Source of the DNA: Pseudomonas alcaligenes
Lineage (GTDB): Bacteria; Pseudomonadota; Gammaproteobacteria; Pseudomonadales; Pseudomonadaceae
Direction of reading: 5' to 3'
DNA length: 64,000 nucleotides
NCBI RefSeq assembly: GCF_014490745.1
Contig: NZ_LZEU01000001.1
Coordinates: 1,077,501 to 1,141,500, forward strand
Part shown: piece after piece, positions 28,355 to 36,962 of the stretch
Layout: the number at the start of each line of letters is the position of its first letter
Position numbering within the stretch: the first letter of the stretch is position 1
Program-made: the position numbers and the translations under genes
The notes under the pieces: model-generated
What the model saw: the letters and a program-made list of their open reading frames with translations, nothing else
Told to the model about the DNA's origin: nothing
The model's database searches: none

Positions 28355-28672
28355 TCAGGCCAGGCGGGAGGCGTCGAAGAAGCCGCTGATCTGCTGGGCC
28401 AGCATCAGGTCGCCTTCGACCTGCAGCTTGCCGCTCATGAAGGCGGTCATGCCGTCGAGCTCGCCCTGCAGCAGGGCGATCAGGTCATCGTCGGCGATGG
28501 TCAGGGTGACGTTGGCGTCGTCGGCGCTGCCGTTCTGCACGGCGCAGGCGCCTTCGCCGATGGTGGCGTAGGCCGGCTCGGCGACGTTGAACTGGATGGT
28601 GCAGCTGATGCCGGCGACGGCCTCTTCGTTGAGGGCGGCAGGCAGGCGCTGGAGGAACTGGTTGGCGCTCAT
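28355..28672 (-). CDS. SCP2 sterol-binding domain protein
   Basis: A 105-residue single SCP2 domain, recognised by the pattern of alternating strands ending in GKLQVEGDLMLAQQISGFF. SCP2 domains bind sterols, fatty acids or acyl-CoA and act as carriers. It is the first gene of module 2, which supports a lipophilic substrate. AAGGAG precedes the ATG. Confidence 0.9.
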   Translation of the reverse strand: MSANQFLQRLPAALNEEAVAGISCTIQFNVAEPAYATIGEGACAVQNGSADDANVTLTIADDDLIALLQGELDGMTAFMSGKLQVEGDLMLAQQISGFFDASRLA

Positions 28673-28936
28673 GGGGCGACTCCTTGTTGTTCTGGACTTG
28701 GGGTGATGCCGAGCGCGGCGCGGCAAGCCGGCGTTACGTTCTGCAGGGCGAGGCGAGCGGGCGATACTTGGATCGCCGCGGCAACCTTGTCAGACTGGAG
28801 GGCCATGACGGCCCCGGCCGGGCAGCGCTTGCGCTGGCATCGGTAGCGAATCTAAAGGGCGGCCGGGCGGCCGGTATTGACCGAATTCGATCACTTGTGA
28901 CCCTTGGCCTGCGGGCCACGGATGAGGTGTGCGGCA
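28673..28936. promoter_or_regulatory. divergent promoter region of module 2 and its AraC regulator
   Basis: 264 bases separate SCP2 (leftward) from the second AraC gene (rightward). TTGACC at about 28876 and an A/T-richer stretch near 28850-28900 may belong to promoters, but no convincing -10 was found. Confidence 0.45.
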
Positions 28937-30013
28937 GTGGCAACGAACAACCCCGAGTCGCTCGGTACTGAGCATTTCAGCGTCGCGGTGCATTTCCTGC
29001 GCTTGCTCACCGACTATGTGACCCAGCAGGGGCGGCCGATCGAGGATCTGCTCCAGCGGGCCGGGATCGCCGCGGATTCGCTGAGCGACCAGAACGGGCG
29101 GATTCCCTTTGCCAGCTTCGACCGCCTGTGCGAGCTGACCGCCAGCGAGCTGAATGAACCCTGCCTGGGGCTGAAGATGGGCCAGGGCGTGCGCCCGGGT
29201 CATCTGGGCTCCTACGGCTTTGCCCTGATGGCCTGCTCCAACGGCCTGGAGCTGATGCAGCAGGCGGCCCGCTATTCGGTACTGGCCATCGATGCCGGGC
29301 ACCATGTGGTGGAGATCCGTGGCCAGGAGTGCATCCGCCATTGGCGCAGCAGCCTGCCCGGCGACCGGCAGCTGGGGCGCATCCAGGACGAGCTGAACCT
29401 GGCCACCTGGCTGACCCTGGCCCGCTGGTTCGGCAACCGGCCGGACATCAATCCGAACTGGGTGGCCTTCCGCCATGCGCGGCCGGACGACATCAGCGAA
29501 TACCAGGCACTGTTCCGCTGCCCGCTGAAGTTCGGCGCGCCAGAGACCACGGTCGCCTTCGATGCGAGCTACCTGCACCTGCAGCTGCCGCTGGCCGACA
29601 GCAAGCTGCGGCGGATCATGAACGATGTCTGCGAGCAGCTCCTCAAGCAGCTCGGCGATGCTCTGGAACCGGCCTGGCTGGCCATCGCTCGGCGTAGCGT
29701 GCTGGAGTCGTTCAGCCAGGGCGAACCGCGCATTCAGGTGGCAGCCAAGGCCAGCGGCATGAGCGAGGCCCAGTTCAAGGAGCATCTGGCCCAGCGTGGG
29801 CTGAGCTTTCGCAGTTTCGTCGACGACCTGCGCCGCTCGCTGGCCATCGGCTATGCGCGCGACCCCAACCTCGGTCTGGTGGATATCGCCTACCTGCTCG
29901 GTTTCTCCGAGCAGAGCGCGTTCCAGCGCGCCTTCAAGCGCTGGAGCGGGATGACGCCGGGGCAGTACCGGCGCAGCCATAGCGCTCCTGCGGGCGATGC
30001 CGCTGCGGAGTAA
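28937..30013 (+). CDS. AraC-family regulator (Arabinose_bd type), module 2
   Basis: A 358-residue regulator of the same family as the gene at 24535: PF12625-like sensor domain (about 15-220) and C-terminal double HTH containing DIAYLLGFSEQSAFQRAFKRW and MTPGQYRR. The start is taken as GTG at 28937 with GAGGTG seven bases upstream; ATG at 28922 is an alternative adding five residues. It is divergent from the SCP2 operon and immediately upstream of the monooxygenase, so it may control both. Confidence 0.88.
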   Translation: MATNNPESLGTEHFSVAVHFLRLLTDYVTQQGRPIEDLLQRAGIAADSLSDQNGRIPFASFDRLCELTASELNEPCLGLKMGQGVRPGHLGSYGFALMACSNGLELMQQAARYSVLAIDAGHHVVEIRGQECIRHWRSSLPGDRQLGRIQDELNLATWLTLARWFGNRPDINPNWVAFRHARPDDISEYQALFRCPLKFGAPETTVAFDASYLHLQLPLADSKLRRIMNDVCEQLLKQLGDALEPAWLAIARRSVLESFSQGEPRIQVAAKASGMSEAQFKEHLAQRGLSFRSFVDDLRRSLAIGYARDPNLGLVDIAYLLGFSEQSAFQRAFKRWSGMTPGQYRRSHSAPAGDAAAE

Positions 30014-30100
30014 CTGCGGTCAATCGCGGCCGGCTCCTGTCAATCCTTGTACGCCGCTCTGCTTGCATACTGGAGGCACAACAAGAGCGGGAGCAACGCA

Positions 30101-31549
30101 GTGAGCCAGCATTACGACGTACTGATCATCGGCGCCGGGCTTTCCGGCATCGGCATGGCCAGCCACCTGACGCGTGAATCGCCGGGCCTTGGTTATGCCG
30201 TGATCGAGCGGCGCCAGGCCATTGGGGGAACCTGGGATCTGTTTCGTTATCCCGGTATCCGTTCGGATGCCGACATGTTCACCTTCGGCTATGGCTTCCG
30301 CCCCTGGAACAGCCTGCAGACCCTGGCAGACGGCCCGGCCATCCGCCAGTACATCGCTGACACCGCGCGCGAGTATGGGGTCGACGACAAGATCCATTTC
30401 GGCATCCGCACCACCCGCGCCTGCTGGTGCAGCCAGCAGCGCCTGTGGACGCTGCACGGGGTCGATGAGGCCAGCGGCGCTGAGCTGAGCTACACCTGCC
30501 GCTTTCTGATTCCCTGCACCGGCTACTACAGCTATGACGCCGGCTACTTGCCCGACTTCCCGGGCCTGGAGCGCTTCCAGGGCACCTTCATCCATCCACA
30601 GCAATGGCCCGAGGGGCTCGACTACGCAGGCAAGCGGGTGCTGATCATCGGCAGTGGCGCGACCGCCGTGACCCTGGTGCCGGCCATGGCCGCCGAGGCT
30701 GCCCATGTCACCATGCTGCAGCGCTCGCCCAGCTATGTGCTGACGGTGCCCGGTGAGGACAAGTTGTCTGGCTTGCTCAAGCGCGTGTTGCCCGAGCGCT
30801 GGGTCTTCGGCTTGGCGCGGCGGCGCAATATCTGGCTGCAGCGTGCCATCTACCAGGCTTCGCGGCGCTGGCCGCAGCTGGTGCGGCGCTGGCTGCTGGC
30901 CGGGGTGCGCAAGCAGCTCGGTGATGCGGTCGACATGCGCCATTTCACCCCCAGCTACATGCCCTGGGACGAGCGCCTCTGTGCGGTGCCCGATGGTGAT
31001 CTGTTCCGTGTGCTGCGTACGGGCCAGGCTTCGGTGGTGACCGACCATATCGAGAGCTTCAGCGAGCGCGGCGTGCTGCTGAAGTCCGGGGTGCTGCTGG
31101 AGGCGGACATCATCATCGCCGCCACCGGGCTGCGCCTGGAGGCACTGGGCGGCACCGAGCTGCAGATCGATGGCGAGCGCCAGGCCACCCATTCGCGGAT
31201 GACCTACAAGGGTGTGCTGGCGCAGGACATGCCCAACATCGGCTGGATCTTCGGCTACACCAACGCGCCCTGGACGCTGAAGTCCGACCTGGCTTCGCGC
31301 TATCTGTGCCGCCTGCTCAACCACATGCAGGCCCGCGGCCATGAGGTGGTGATCCCGCGGGCGCCGGCGGGGCAGATGGAGGAGGGGAGCGTGATGGACA
31401 GCATGCGCTCCGGCTATGTGCAGCGCGGCGCGGAAATCCTGCCCCGGCAGGGGCGGCAGACGCCGTGGCGGGTATTCAACGACTTCAAGCAGGATCGCGA
31501 TCTGCTGTTGCGTCAGCCGGTGGCGGACGAGGCCCTGGAGTTCTCCTGA
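30101..31549 (+). CDS. flavin-containing, Baeyer-Villiger-type monooxygenase
   Basis: A 482-residue class B flavoprotein with FAD site GAGLSGIG near residue 12, NADPH site GSGATA near 185, and the Baeyer-Villiger fingerprint F-x-G-x-x-x-H-x-x-x-W-P as FQGTFIHPQQWP near 160-171. Such enzymes insert oxygen next to ketones to give esters or lactones. The start is GTG with GGGAG seven bases upstream. Together with the lactonase-like and reductase genes to its left, it suggests ketone-to-lactone chemistry. The natural substrate is unknown. Confidence 0.9.
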   Translation: MSQHYDVLIIGAGLSGIGMASHLTRESPGLGYAVIERRQAIGGTWDLFRYPGIRSDADMFTFGYGFRPWNSLQTLADGPAIRQYIADTAREYGVDDKIHFGIRTTRACWCSQQRLWTLHGVDEASGAELSYTCRFLIPCTGYYSYDAGYLPDFPGLERFQGTFIHPQQWPEGLDYAGKRVLIIGSGATAVTLVPAMAAEAAHVTMLQRSPSYVLTVPGEDKLSGLLKRVLPERWVFGLARRRNIWLQRAIYQASRRWPQLVRRWLLAGVRKQLGDAVDMRHFTPSYMPWDERLCAVPDGDLFRVLRTGQASVVTDHIESFSERGVLLKSGVLLEADIIIAATGLRLEALGGTELQIDGERQATHSRMTYKGVLAQDMPNIGWIFGYTNAPWTLKSDLASRYLCRLLNHMQARGHEVVIPRAPAGQMEEGSVMDSMRSGYVQRGAEILPRQGRQTPWRVFNDFKQDRDLLLRQPVADEALEFS

Positions 31550-31601
31550 AGCCGGGCGTGCGCTGGCCCCCTGTCGTGGGTGTCTGGCGAGGTTGCAGCG
31601 G

Positions 31602-31640
31602 GTAAAAGAAAACCCCTTGAGGCGCGGGCCTCAAGGGGTT
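31602..31640 (-). terminator. terminator after ychF
   Basis: On the minus strand AACCCCTTGAGG/CCTCAAGGGGTT forms a 12-base-pair stem with a six-base loop, followed by TTCTTTTA. It lies 20 bases after the ychF stop. Confidence 0.92.
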
Positions 31641-31660
31641 CGGGTCTTGCGGGTGCTGCG

Positions 31661-32761
31661 TTAGACGTTGAAGCGGAAGTGCATCACGTCGCCGTCCTTG
31701 ACGATGTATTCCTTGCCTTCCAGGCGCCATTTGCCGGCTTCCTTGGCACCGCCTTCGCCCTTGAATTGGATGAAGTCGTTGTAGGCCACCACTTCGGCGC
31801 GGATGAAACCTTTCTCGAAGTCGGTGTGGATCACGCCAGCGGCCTGCGGAGCGGTGGCGCCGACCTTGACGGTCCAGGCGCGCACTTCTTTCACCCCGGC
31901 GGTGAAGTAGGTCTGCAGGTTGAGCAGTTCGTAACCGGCGCGGATCACGCGGTTCAGGCCCGGCTCTTCGAGGCCGAGGGATTCGAGGAACATGTCCTTC
32001 TCTTCGCCGTCGTCGAGCTCGGCGATTTCCGCCTCGATCTTGTTGCACACCGGCACCACCACGGCGCCTTCTTCGGCGGCGATGGCCTTGACCACGTCGA
32101 GCAGCGGGTTGTTGTCGAAGCCGTCTTCGGCGACGTTGGCGATGTACATCACCGGCTTGCTGGTGAGCAGGTGGAAGCTGCGTACCAGTTGCTTCTCGTC
32201 GTCACCGAGGGTCTTCAGCAGGGTGCGCGCCGGCTTGCCTTCGGTGAAGTGGGGGATCAGCTTCTCCAGCAGGCCTTTCTGCGCCACGGCATCCTTGTCA
32301 CCGCCCTTGGCGTTGCGGCTGACCTTCTGCAGTTGCTTCTCGCAGCTGTCGAGGTCGGCGAAGATCAGTTCCAGCTCGATGATCTCGATGTCGCGCTTGG
32401 GGTCGACGCTGTTGGACACGTGGATCACGTTGTCGTCTTCGAAGCAGCGCACGACGTGGGCGATGGCGTCGGTCTCGCGGATGTTGGCGAGGAACTTGTT
32501 GCCCAGGCCTTCACCCTTGGAGGCGCCTTCGACCAGGCCGGCGATGTCGACGAACTCCATGGTGGTCGGCAGGATGCGCTCGGGATTGACGATGGCCGCC
32601 AGTGCCGCCAGGCGAGGGTCGGGCATCGGCACGATGCCGCTGTTCGGCTCGATGGTGCAGAAGGGGAAGTTCTCTGCCGCGATACCGGATTTGGTGAGGG
32701 CGTTGAACAGGGTGGACTTGCCGACGTTGGGCAGGCCGACGATGCCGCAGTTGAATCCCAT
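31661..32761 (-). CDS. ychF: redox-regulated ATPase/GTP-binding protein YchF
   Basis: A 366-residue Obg-family P-loop protein with Walker [10 protein letters not shown] at 8-16, a central coiled coil and a C-terminal TGS domain ending in FRFNV. The NKxD motif appears as CNKIEAE, consistent with its preference for ATP. YchF associates with ribosomes and the oxidative stress response. It follows pth by 39 bases in the same direction, as in other pseudomonads. Confidence 0.96.
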   Translation of the reverse strand: MGFNCGIVGLPNVGKSTLFNALTKSGIAAENFPFCTIEPNSGIVPMPDPRLAALAAIVNPERILPTTMEFVDIAGLVEGASKGEGLGNKFLANIRETDAIAHVVRCFEDDNVIHVSNSVDPKRDIEIIELELIFADLDSCEKQLQKVSRNAKGGDKDAVAQKGLLEKLIPHFTEGKPARTLLKTLGDDEKQLVRSFHLLTSKPVMYIANVAEDGFDNNPLLDVVKAIAAEEGAVVVPVCNKIEAEIAELDDGEEKDMFLESLGLEEPGLNRVIRAGYELLNLQTYFTAGVKEVRAWTVKVGATAPQAAGVIHTDFEKGFIRAEVVAYNDFIQFKGEGGAKEAGKWRLEGKEYIVKDGDVMHFRFNV

Positions 32762-32800
32762 GGTGTATCCCTCGCGGAGATGAATTTCGGTGAAAAGGGG

Positions 32801-33385
32801 TCAGGCTTTCTGGCTGTGCAGTTTCTGCATGGCCTTTGTCCAGTCGCCGGCGAGCATCTCGGGCACTACGCCCAGGGCGAAGTCGACGCTCTTGTCCAGC
32901 AGCTCCTGCTCGCTGCGCGGGGCGCGGCCGAGGACGAAGCCGGAAACCAGGCTGGCGTGGCCGGGGTGGCCAATGCCGAGGCGCAGGCGGTGGAAGCTGT
33001 TCTGATTGCCGAGCTGGGCAATGATGTCGCGCAGCCCGTTGTGCCCACCGTGCCCGCCGCCCTGTTTGAGCTTGGCGACGCCGGGTGGCATGTCGAGTTC
33101 GTCGTGGGCCACCAGAATGGCGTCCGGACTGATCCGGAAGAAATTCGCCAATGCCGCCACGGCCTGGCCGCTGCGGTTCATGTAGGTGGTGGGGATGAGC
33201 AGACGAACATCGCGGCCCTGATGGCTGAATTTACCCACCAGGCCAAAATACTTTTTGTCGAGGCTCAGGCTGGCGCGTTCGCGTTCGGCCAGGCGCTCAA
33301 CAAAAAGGGCTCCTGCGTTATGCCGGGTCTGGTCGTACTCAGGGCCTGGATTACCCAGGCCGACGATCAGTTGAATGGCAGTCAC
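32801..33385 (-). CDS. pth: peptidyl-tRNA hydrolase
   Basis: A 194-residue enzyme that frees tRNA from stalled peptidyl-t[20 protein letters not shown] holds catalytic Asn12 and His22, and the [13 protein letters not shown] segment the active-site Asp. It lies between rplY and ychF, in the usual order. Confidence 0.96.
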   Translation of the reverse strand: MTAIQLIVGLGNPGPEYDQTRHNAGALFVERLAERERASLSLDKKYFGLVGKFSHQGRDVRLLIPTTYMNRSGQAVAALANFFRISPDAILVAHDELDMPPGVAKLKQGGGHGGHNGLRDIIAQLGNQNSFHRLRLGIGHPGHASLVSGFVLGRAPRSEQELLDKSVDFALGVVPEMLAGDWTKAMQKLHSQKA

Positions 33386-33421
33386 GTCAGGAGCCCTTAT
33401 TGTGGAAGAGCGGCGAGAATA

Positions 33422-34018
33422 TTACTCGGCGCTGTCTTCCTTCACGCGGGAGGCGTGGATGTTGGCAACAGCCAGGTCGTTGCCGTGGGCCAGGGCCACC
33501 AGCTCGACGCCTTTCGGCAGGGCCAGGTCGGACAGGTGAACGATCTGACCGACTTCCACTTTAGCCAGGTCGACTTCGATGAATTCCGGCAGGTCTTGCG
33601 GCTGGCAGGAAACTTCGACTTCGGAGATGGTGTGGGAAACTTCGCCACCTTGCTGCTTCACGCCAACGGAGCTGGCTTCGTTGATGAAGTGCAGGGGAAC
33701 GTGGGCGTTCAGTTTCTGGCCGGCAACGACGCGAACGAAGTCAGCGTGCAGCACGTAGCCTTTGGCCGGGTGACGCTGCAGAGCCTTGATCACAACGCTT
33801 TCGGCGCCGCTGGCAATGTTCAGGGTCAGCACGTGGCTGAAGGCAGCTTCGTTTTCCAGCAGCTTGGCCAGGTCTTTGGCCAGCAGGCTGATGGATTGAG
33901 CCGGTTTCTCGCCGCCGTAGATTACGGCCGGAACCAGGTTCTCGTTACGACGCAGGCGGCGGCTCGCACCTTTCCCCAGGTCGGAACGCACTTCGGCATT
34001 CAGGGCAAAATTAGTCAT
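33422..34018 (-). CDS. rplY: 50S ribosomal protein L25/general stress protein Ctc
   Basis: A 198-residue long-form L25 with the 5S-rRNA-binding N-terminal domain (about 1-95) and a C-terminal Ctc/TL5 beta domain. It is twice the length of E. coli L25 (94), which is normal for Pseudomonas. The gene lies between prs and pth, separated from prs by a terminator. Confidence 0.95.
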   Translation of the reverse strand: MTNFALNAEVRSDLGKGASRRLRRNENLVPAVIYGGEKPAQSISLLAKDLAKLLENEAAFSHVLTLNIASGAESVVIKALQRHPAKGYVLHADFVRVVAGQKLNAHVPLHFINEASSVGVKQQGGEVSHTISEVEVSCQPQDLPEFIEVDLAKVEVGQIVHLSDLALPKGVELVALAHGNDLAVANIHASRVKEDSAE

Positions 34019-34081
34019 TACACTTCTCCAAATAAACCAAACCGTCCGAAGCGCTTGCGACCAGCGTGCGGACGGTAGGGC

Positions 34082-34105
34082 AAAAAGCCCCGCACACGGC
34101 GGGGC
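34082..34105 (-). terminator. terminator between prs and rplY
   Basis: On the minus strand GCCCCGC/GCGGGGC with a five-base loop is followed by TTTTTG. It lies 27 bases after prs, so rplY needs its own promoter within 34019-34081. Confidence 0.88.
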
Positions 34106-34131
34106 ACTTGTCGCTCAGGGCGTGTTCGCGG

Positions 34132-35073
34132 TTAGCGGAACATCGCGCTGATCGATTCTTCATTGCTGATGCGGCGTACCGCTTCAGCGACAACAGCAGC
34201 CATGTCCAGCTGGCGGATGCGCGGGCAGGCTTGCGCCGCGGCAGACAGCGGGATGGTGTTGGTCACCACCAGGGCGTCCAGCACGGAGTTCTCGATGTTC
34301 TCGATGGCGCGGCCCGACAGCACCGGGTGGGTGGCGTAGGCGTAGACCTTGGACGCGCCGTGCTCTTTCAGCGCCTTGGCGGCGTGGCAGAGGGTGCCGG
34401 CGGTATCGACCATGTCGTCGACCAGTACGCAGGTGCGGCCTTCCACGTCACCGATGATGTGCATCACTTCGGAGTGGTTGGCTTTCTCGCGACGCTTGTC
34501 GATGATCGCCAGATCGACGCCCAGGGACTTGGCCACGGCGCGTGCACGCACTACGCCGCCGATGTCCGGGGAGACGATCATCAGGTTGTCGAAACGCTGG
34601 TCTTCGATATCGTCCACCAGCACTGGCGAACCGTAGATGTTGTCTACCGGGATGTCGAAGAAGCCCTGGATCTGGTCGGCGTGCAGGTCAACGGTGAGCA
34701 CGCGGTCGATACCGACCACGGTCAGCATGTCGGCCACTACCTTGGCGCTGATGGCCACGCGGGCGGAACGCGGACGGCGATCCTGGCGGGCATAGCCGAA
34801 GTAGGGGATGACTGCGGTGATACGCGAAGCCGAGGAGCGGCGGAAGGCGTCAGCCATCACCACCAGTTCCATCAGGTTGTCGTTAGTCGGTGCACAGGTC
34901 GGCTGAATGATGAAGACGTCCTTGCCACGAACGTTTTCATTGATTTCAGCGCTGATTTCGCCGTCGGAGAATTTGCCTACGGAGGCATCGCCGAGGGGGA
35001 TGTGCAGCTGACGCACGATACGGCGCGCCAGGTCGGGGTTAGCATTCCCCGTGAAGACCATCATCTTGGACAC
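34132..35073 (-). CDS. prs: ribose-phosphate pyrophosphokinase
   Basis: A 313-residue PRPP synthase that makes phosphoribosyl pyrophosphate from ribose 5-phosphate and ATP. Seen are the flexible loop [11 protein letters not shown], the PRPP signature [14 protein letters not shown], and the ribose-phosphate loop [10 protein letters not shown]. Length matches class I enzymes. It lies downstream of the two tRNA-Gln genes. Confidence 0.97.
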   Translation of the reverse strand: MSKMMVFTGNANPDLARRIVRQLHIPLGDASVGKFSDGEISAEINENVRGKDVFIIQPTCAPTNDNLMELVVMADAFRRSSASRITAVIPYFGYARQDRRPRSARVAISAKVVADMLTVVGIDRVLTVDLHADQIQGFFDIPVDNIYGSPVLVDDIEDQRFDNLMIVSPDIGGVVRARAVAKSLGVDLAIIDKRREKANHSEVMHIIGDVEGRTCVLVDDMVDTAGTLCHAAKALKEHGASKVYAYATHPVLSGRAIENIENSVLDALVVTNTIPLSAAAQACPRIRQLDMAAVVAEAVRRISNEESISAMFR

Positions 35074-35106
35074 GCGCAGTACCTGCCTGGGAGTGGGCCC
35101 GATGAA

Positions 35107-35147
35107 TTAAAAAGCTGTTCAAAAAGCTCGGCTTTCTGAACAGCTTT
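35107..35147 (-). terminator. terminator after the tRNA-Gln pair
   Basis: AAAGCTGTTCA (35111-35121) pairs with TGAACAGCTTT (35137-35147), with an extra inner stem. On the minus strand the hairpin is followed by TTTAATT. It separates the tRNAs from prs. Confidence 0.82.
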
Positions 35148-35155
35148 CGAGTGTA

Positions 35156-35230
35156 TGGCAGGGGCGGCTGGATTCGAACCAACGCATGGCAGGATCAAAA
35201 CCTGCTGCCTTACCGCTTGGCGACGCCCCT
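35156..35230 (-). tRNA. tRNA-Gln (anticodon TTG), copy 2 in transcription order
   Basis: A 75-base cloverleaf on the minus strand has acceptor AGGGGCG/CGCCCCT with encoded CCA. The anticodon stem GCAGG/CCTGC closes loop TTTTGAT, giving TTG. It is identical to the copy at 35279-35353. Confidence 0.96.
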
Positions 35231-35278
35231 GTAGAGTAAGTTGAACGCAGAGCTGGTTATGCAACCTCTGGGAGGTTA

Positions 35279-35353
35279 TGGCAGGGGCGGCTGGATTCGA
35301 ACCAACGCATGGCAGGATCAAAACCTGCTGCCTTACCGCTTGGCGACGCCCCT
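35279..35353 (-). tRNA. tRNA-Gln (anticodon TTG), copy 1 in transcription order
   Basis: Same 75-base sequence as the neighbour. The 48-base spacer holds a small AACCTC/GAGGTT hairpin (35263-35277), possibly a processing site. The pair is transcribed leftward after ispE. Confidence 0.96.
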
Positions 35354-35379
35354 GTATCGTATAACCGAATGCTAGGCAT

Positions 35380-36255
35380 TCACTTCCTTGACCTGCTTTC
35401 GAGCTGTTGGTGCAACGGAGACCGATTGCAGCCGCGAGCGACGAAACTTGGCAGAGTGGCCGGAAGTTGGCGCGAGACTTTATCAGCATCGCCTTTATTT
35501 GGGAAGCTCCCAAACACACAAGCTCCGGTTCCGGTCATCTTTGCATGAACAAATTTGTTCAGCAATTTCAGGGCGTTACGCACTTCTGGGTAGCGCTTCT
35601 CGACAACCAGTTGGCAGTCGTTATGACCGCCCCCCTCGGGAAGGCTGCGAACTGTAATGGCCGCTGTATTACGTGTCAACTCGGGATCGGCAAAAACTTC
35701 CGCGGTGCTCACGCTGACCGGTGGAATGGCCACCAGGAACCAGGGCTCCGCCAGCTCGACCGGGATCAGGCGCTCGCCCACGCCTTCGGCAAACGCCGCG
35801 CGGCCGCGCACGAATACCGGCACGTCGGCACCCAGGCCGAGGCCGAGGCCGGCCAGGCGTTCCTCGTCCCAGTCCAGCTGCCACAGATGGTTGAGGCCGA
35901 GCAGGGTGGTGGCCGCATCCGAGCTGCCACCGCCGATGCCGCCGCCCATGGGCAGGCGCTTGTCCAGCCAGATATCGGCGCCCAGGGCAGTGCCGGACTG
36001 CTGCTGCAGCTGGCGTGCGGCGCGCACGATCAGGTTGCTGTCGTGGGGGACGCCGGGAACCTCGGTGCGCAGCTGGATGACGCCGTCGTTACGCAGCGAG
36101 AAGCCCAGCAGGTCGCCGTGGTCGAGGAACTGGAACAGGGTCTGCAGCTCGTGATAACCGTCGGCGCGGCGGCCGAGGATATGCAGCATCAGGTTGAGCT
36201 TGGCCGGCGCGGGCAGGATCAGTTCGGCGTGGTCGGGAATGGCTGGGGTGGTCAT
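35380..36255 (-). CDS. ispE: 4-diphosphocytidyl-2-C-methyl-D-erythritol kinase
   Basis: A 291-residue GHMP-family kinase of the MEP isoprenoid pathway. The N-terminus has [24 protein letters not shown], and the ATP loop is [15 protein letters not shown] near 97-111. The C-terminal [10 protein letters not shown] glycine motif is present. ATG at 36255 is chosen over upstream frame sequence overlapping the lolB-ispE gap. It lies in the lolB-ispE-tRNA-prs order of pseudomonads. Confidence 0.96.
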   Translation of the reverse strand: MTTPAIPDHAELILPAPAKLNLMLHILGRRADGYHELQTLFQFLDHGDLLGFSLRNDGVIQLRTEVPGVPHDSNLIVRAARQLQQQSGTALGADIWLDKRLPMGGGIGGGSSDAATTLLGLNHLWQLDWDEERLAGLGLGLGADVPVFVRGRAAFAEGVGERLIPVELAEPWFLVAIPPVSVSTAEVFADPELTRNTAAITVRSLPEGGGHNDCQLVVEKRYPEVRNALKLLNKFVHAKMTGTGACVFGSFPNKGDADKVSRQLPATLPSFVARGCNRSPLHQQLESRSRK

Positions 36256-36344
36256 GGCTTCTGCGGCGCTGGGTGGGGCGAGCGCGGCTCGCGACGCGTT
36301 GGCAGGGGCGGAGTGGCGCGCACCTGCGGATGGGGGCGGGGCGA

Positions 36345-36959
36345 TTACTGGCCGAGCTGGCGTGGCTGCCAGTCCTTGATCACCAGGGTCACGTCGAGGT
36401 TCTCGCCGTGCAGCTTGATGCGCTCCGGCAGGCTGTAGCCGTTCTGCTCGACGTAGCTGAGGTATTCCACGTCCCAGTTGTCCTGGCGCAGGCGCGCCAG
36501 CTGGCTGTTGCCGTCGAGGGTCACGGTGCTGCGGCTGCCCGGGGCTGGCAGGCCGCGCACCCACCACTGCAGATGGGACACCGGCAGGCGCCAGCCGAGT
36601 TTCTCTTCCAGCAGGGCCTCGGGGGACTCGGCTTCGTAGCGGCCCTGGTTGGCCACTTCCAGCAGGATCTTGCCCTCGCGGCCGGTCAGGCGGGCGGCGC
36701 CACGGCCCAGCGGGCCGGACAGGCGAATGTCGTAGTAATCCTGGCGCTGCAGCCAGAACAGGGTGCCGCTACCGGAGTCCTTGGGAGCACGGATACCGAC
36801 CTTGCCGCTGATCTGCCAGCCGTCGAGGCTGGCGATCTGCGCCTTGTGCGCCTTCCACAGTTGCGCGTCGCCCTGGCCTTCGATGGCTTCGCGACTGGTG
36901 AGGCCGGTGCAGCCGGCGAGCAGGGTGAGCAGGCTGAAAACGATCAGGTGGCGCAACAT
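36345..36959 (-). CDS. lolB: outer-membrane lipoprotein LolB
   Basis: A 204-residue lipoprotein with lipobox LLAGC (Cys17). The mature part is the single LolB barrel that accepts lipoproteins from LolA and inserts them in the outer membrane. It starts three bases after the stop of the TPR lipoprotein gene, so they are co-transcribed. Confidence 0.94.
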   Translation of the reverse strand: MLRHLIVFSLLTLLAGCTGLTSREAIEGQGDAQLWKAHKAQIASLDGWQISGKVGIRAPKDSGSGTLFWLQRQDYYDIRLSGPLGRGAARLTGREGKILLEVANQGRYEAESPEALLEEKLGWRLPVSHLQWWVRGLPAPGSRSTVTLDGNSQLARLRQDNWDVEYLSYVEQNGYSLPERIKLHGENLDVTLVIKDWQPRQLGQ

Positions 36960-36962
36960 GAA

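Noticed and set aside
31580..34078. 832-residue plus-strand frame across ychF, pth and rplY
   Set aside because: It spans three well-identified genes in antisense, including their intergenic gaps and terminators.
35156..35353. CRISPR-like repeat
   Set aside because: The repeated 75-base units fold as tRNA-Gln; only two copies and no cas genes.
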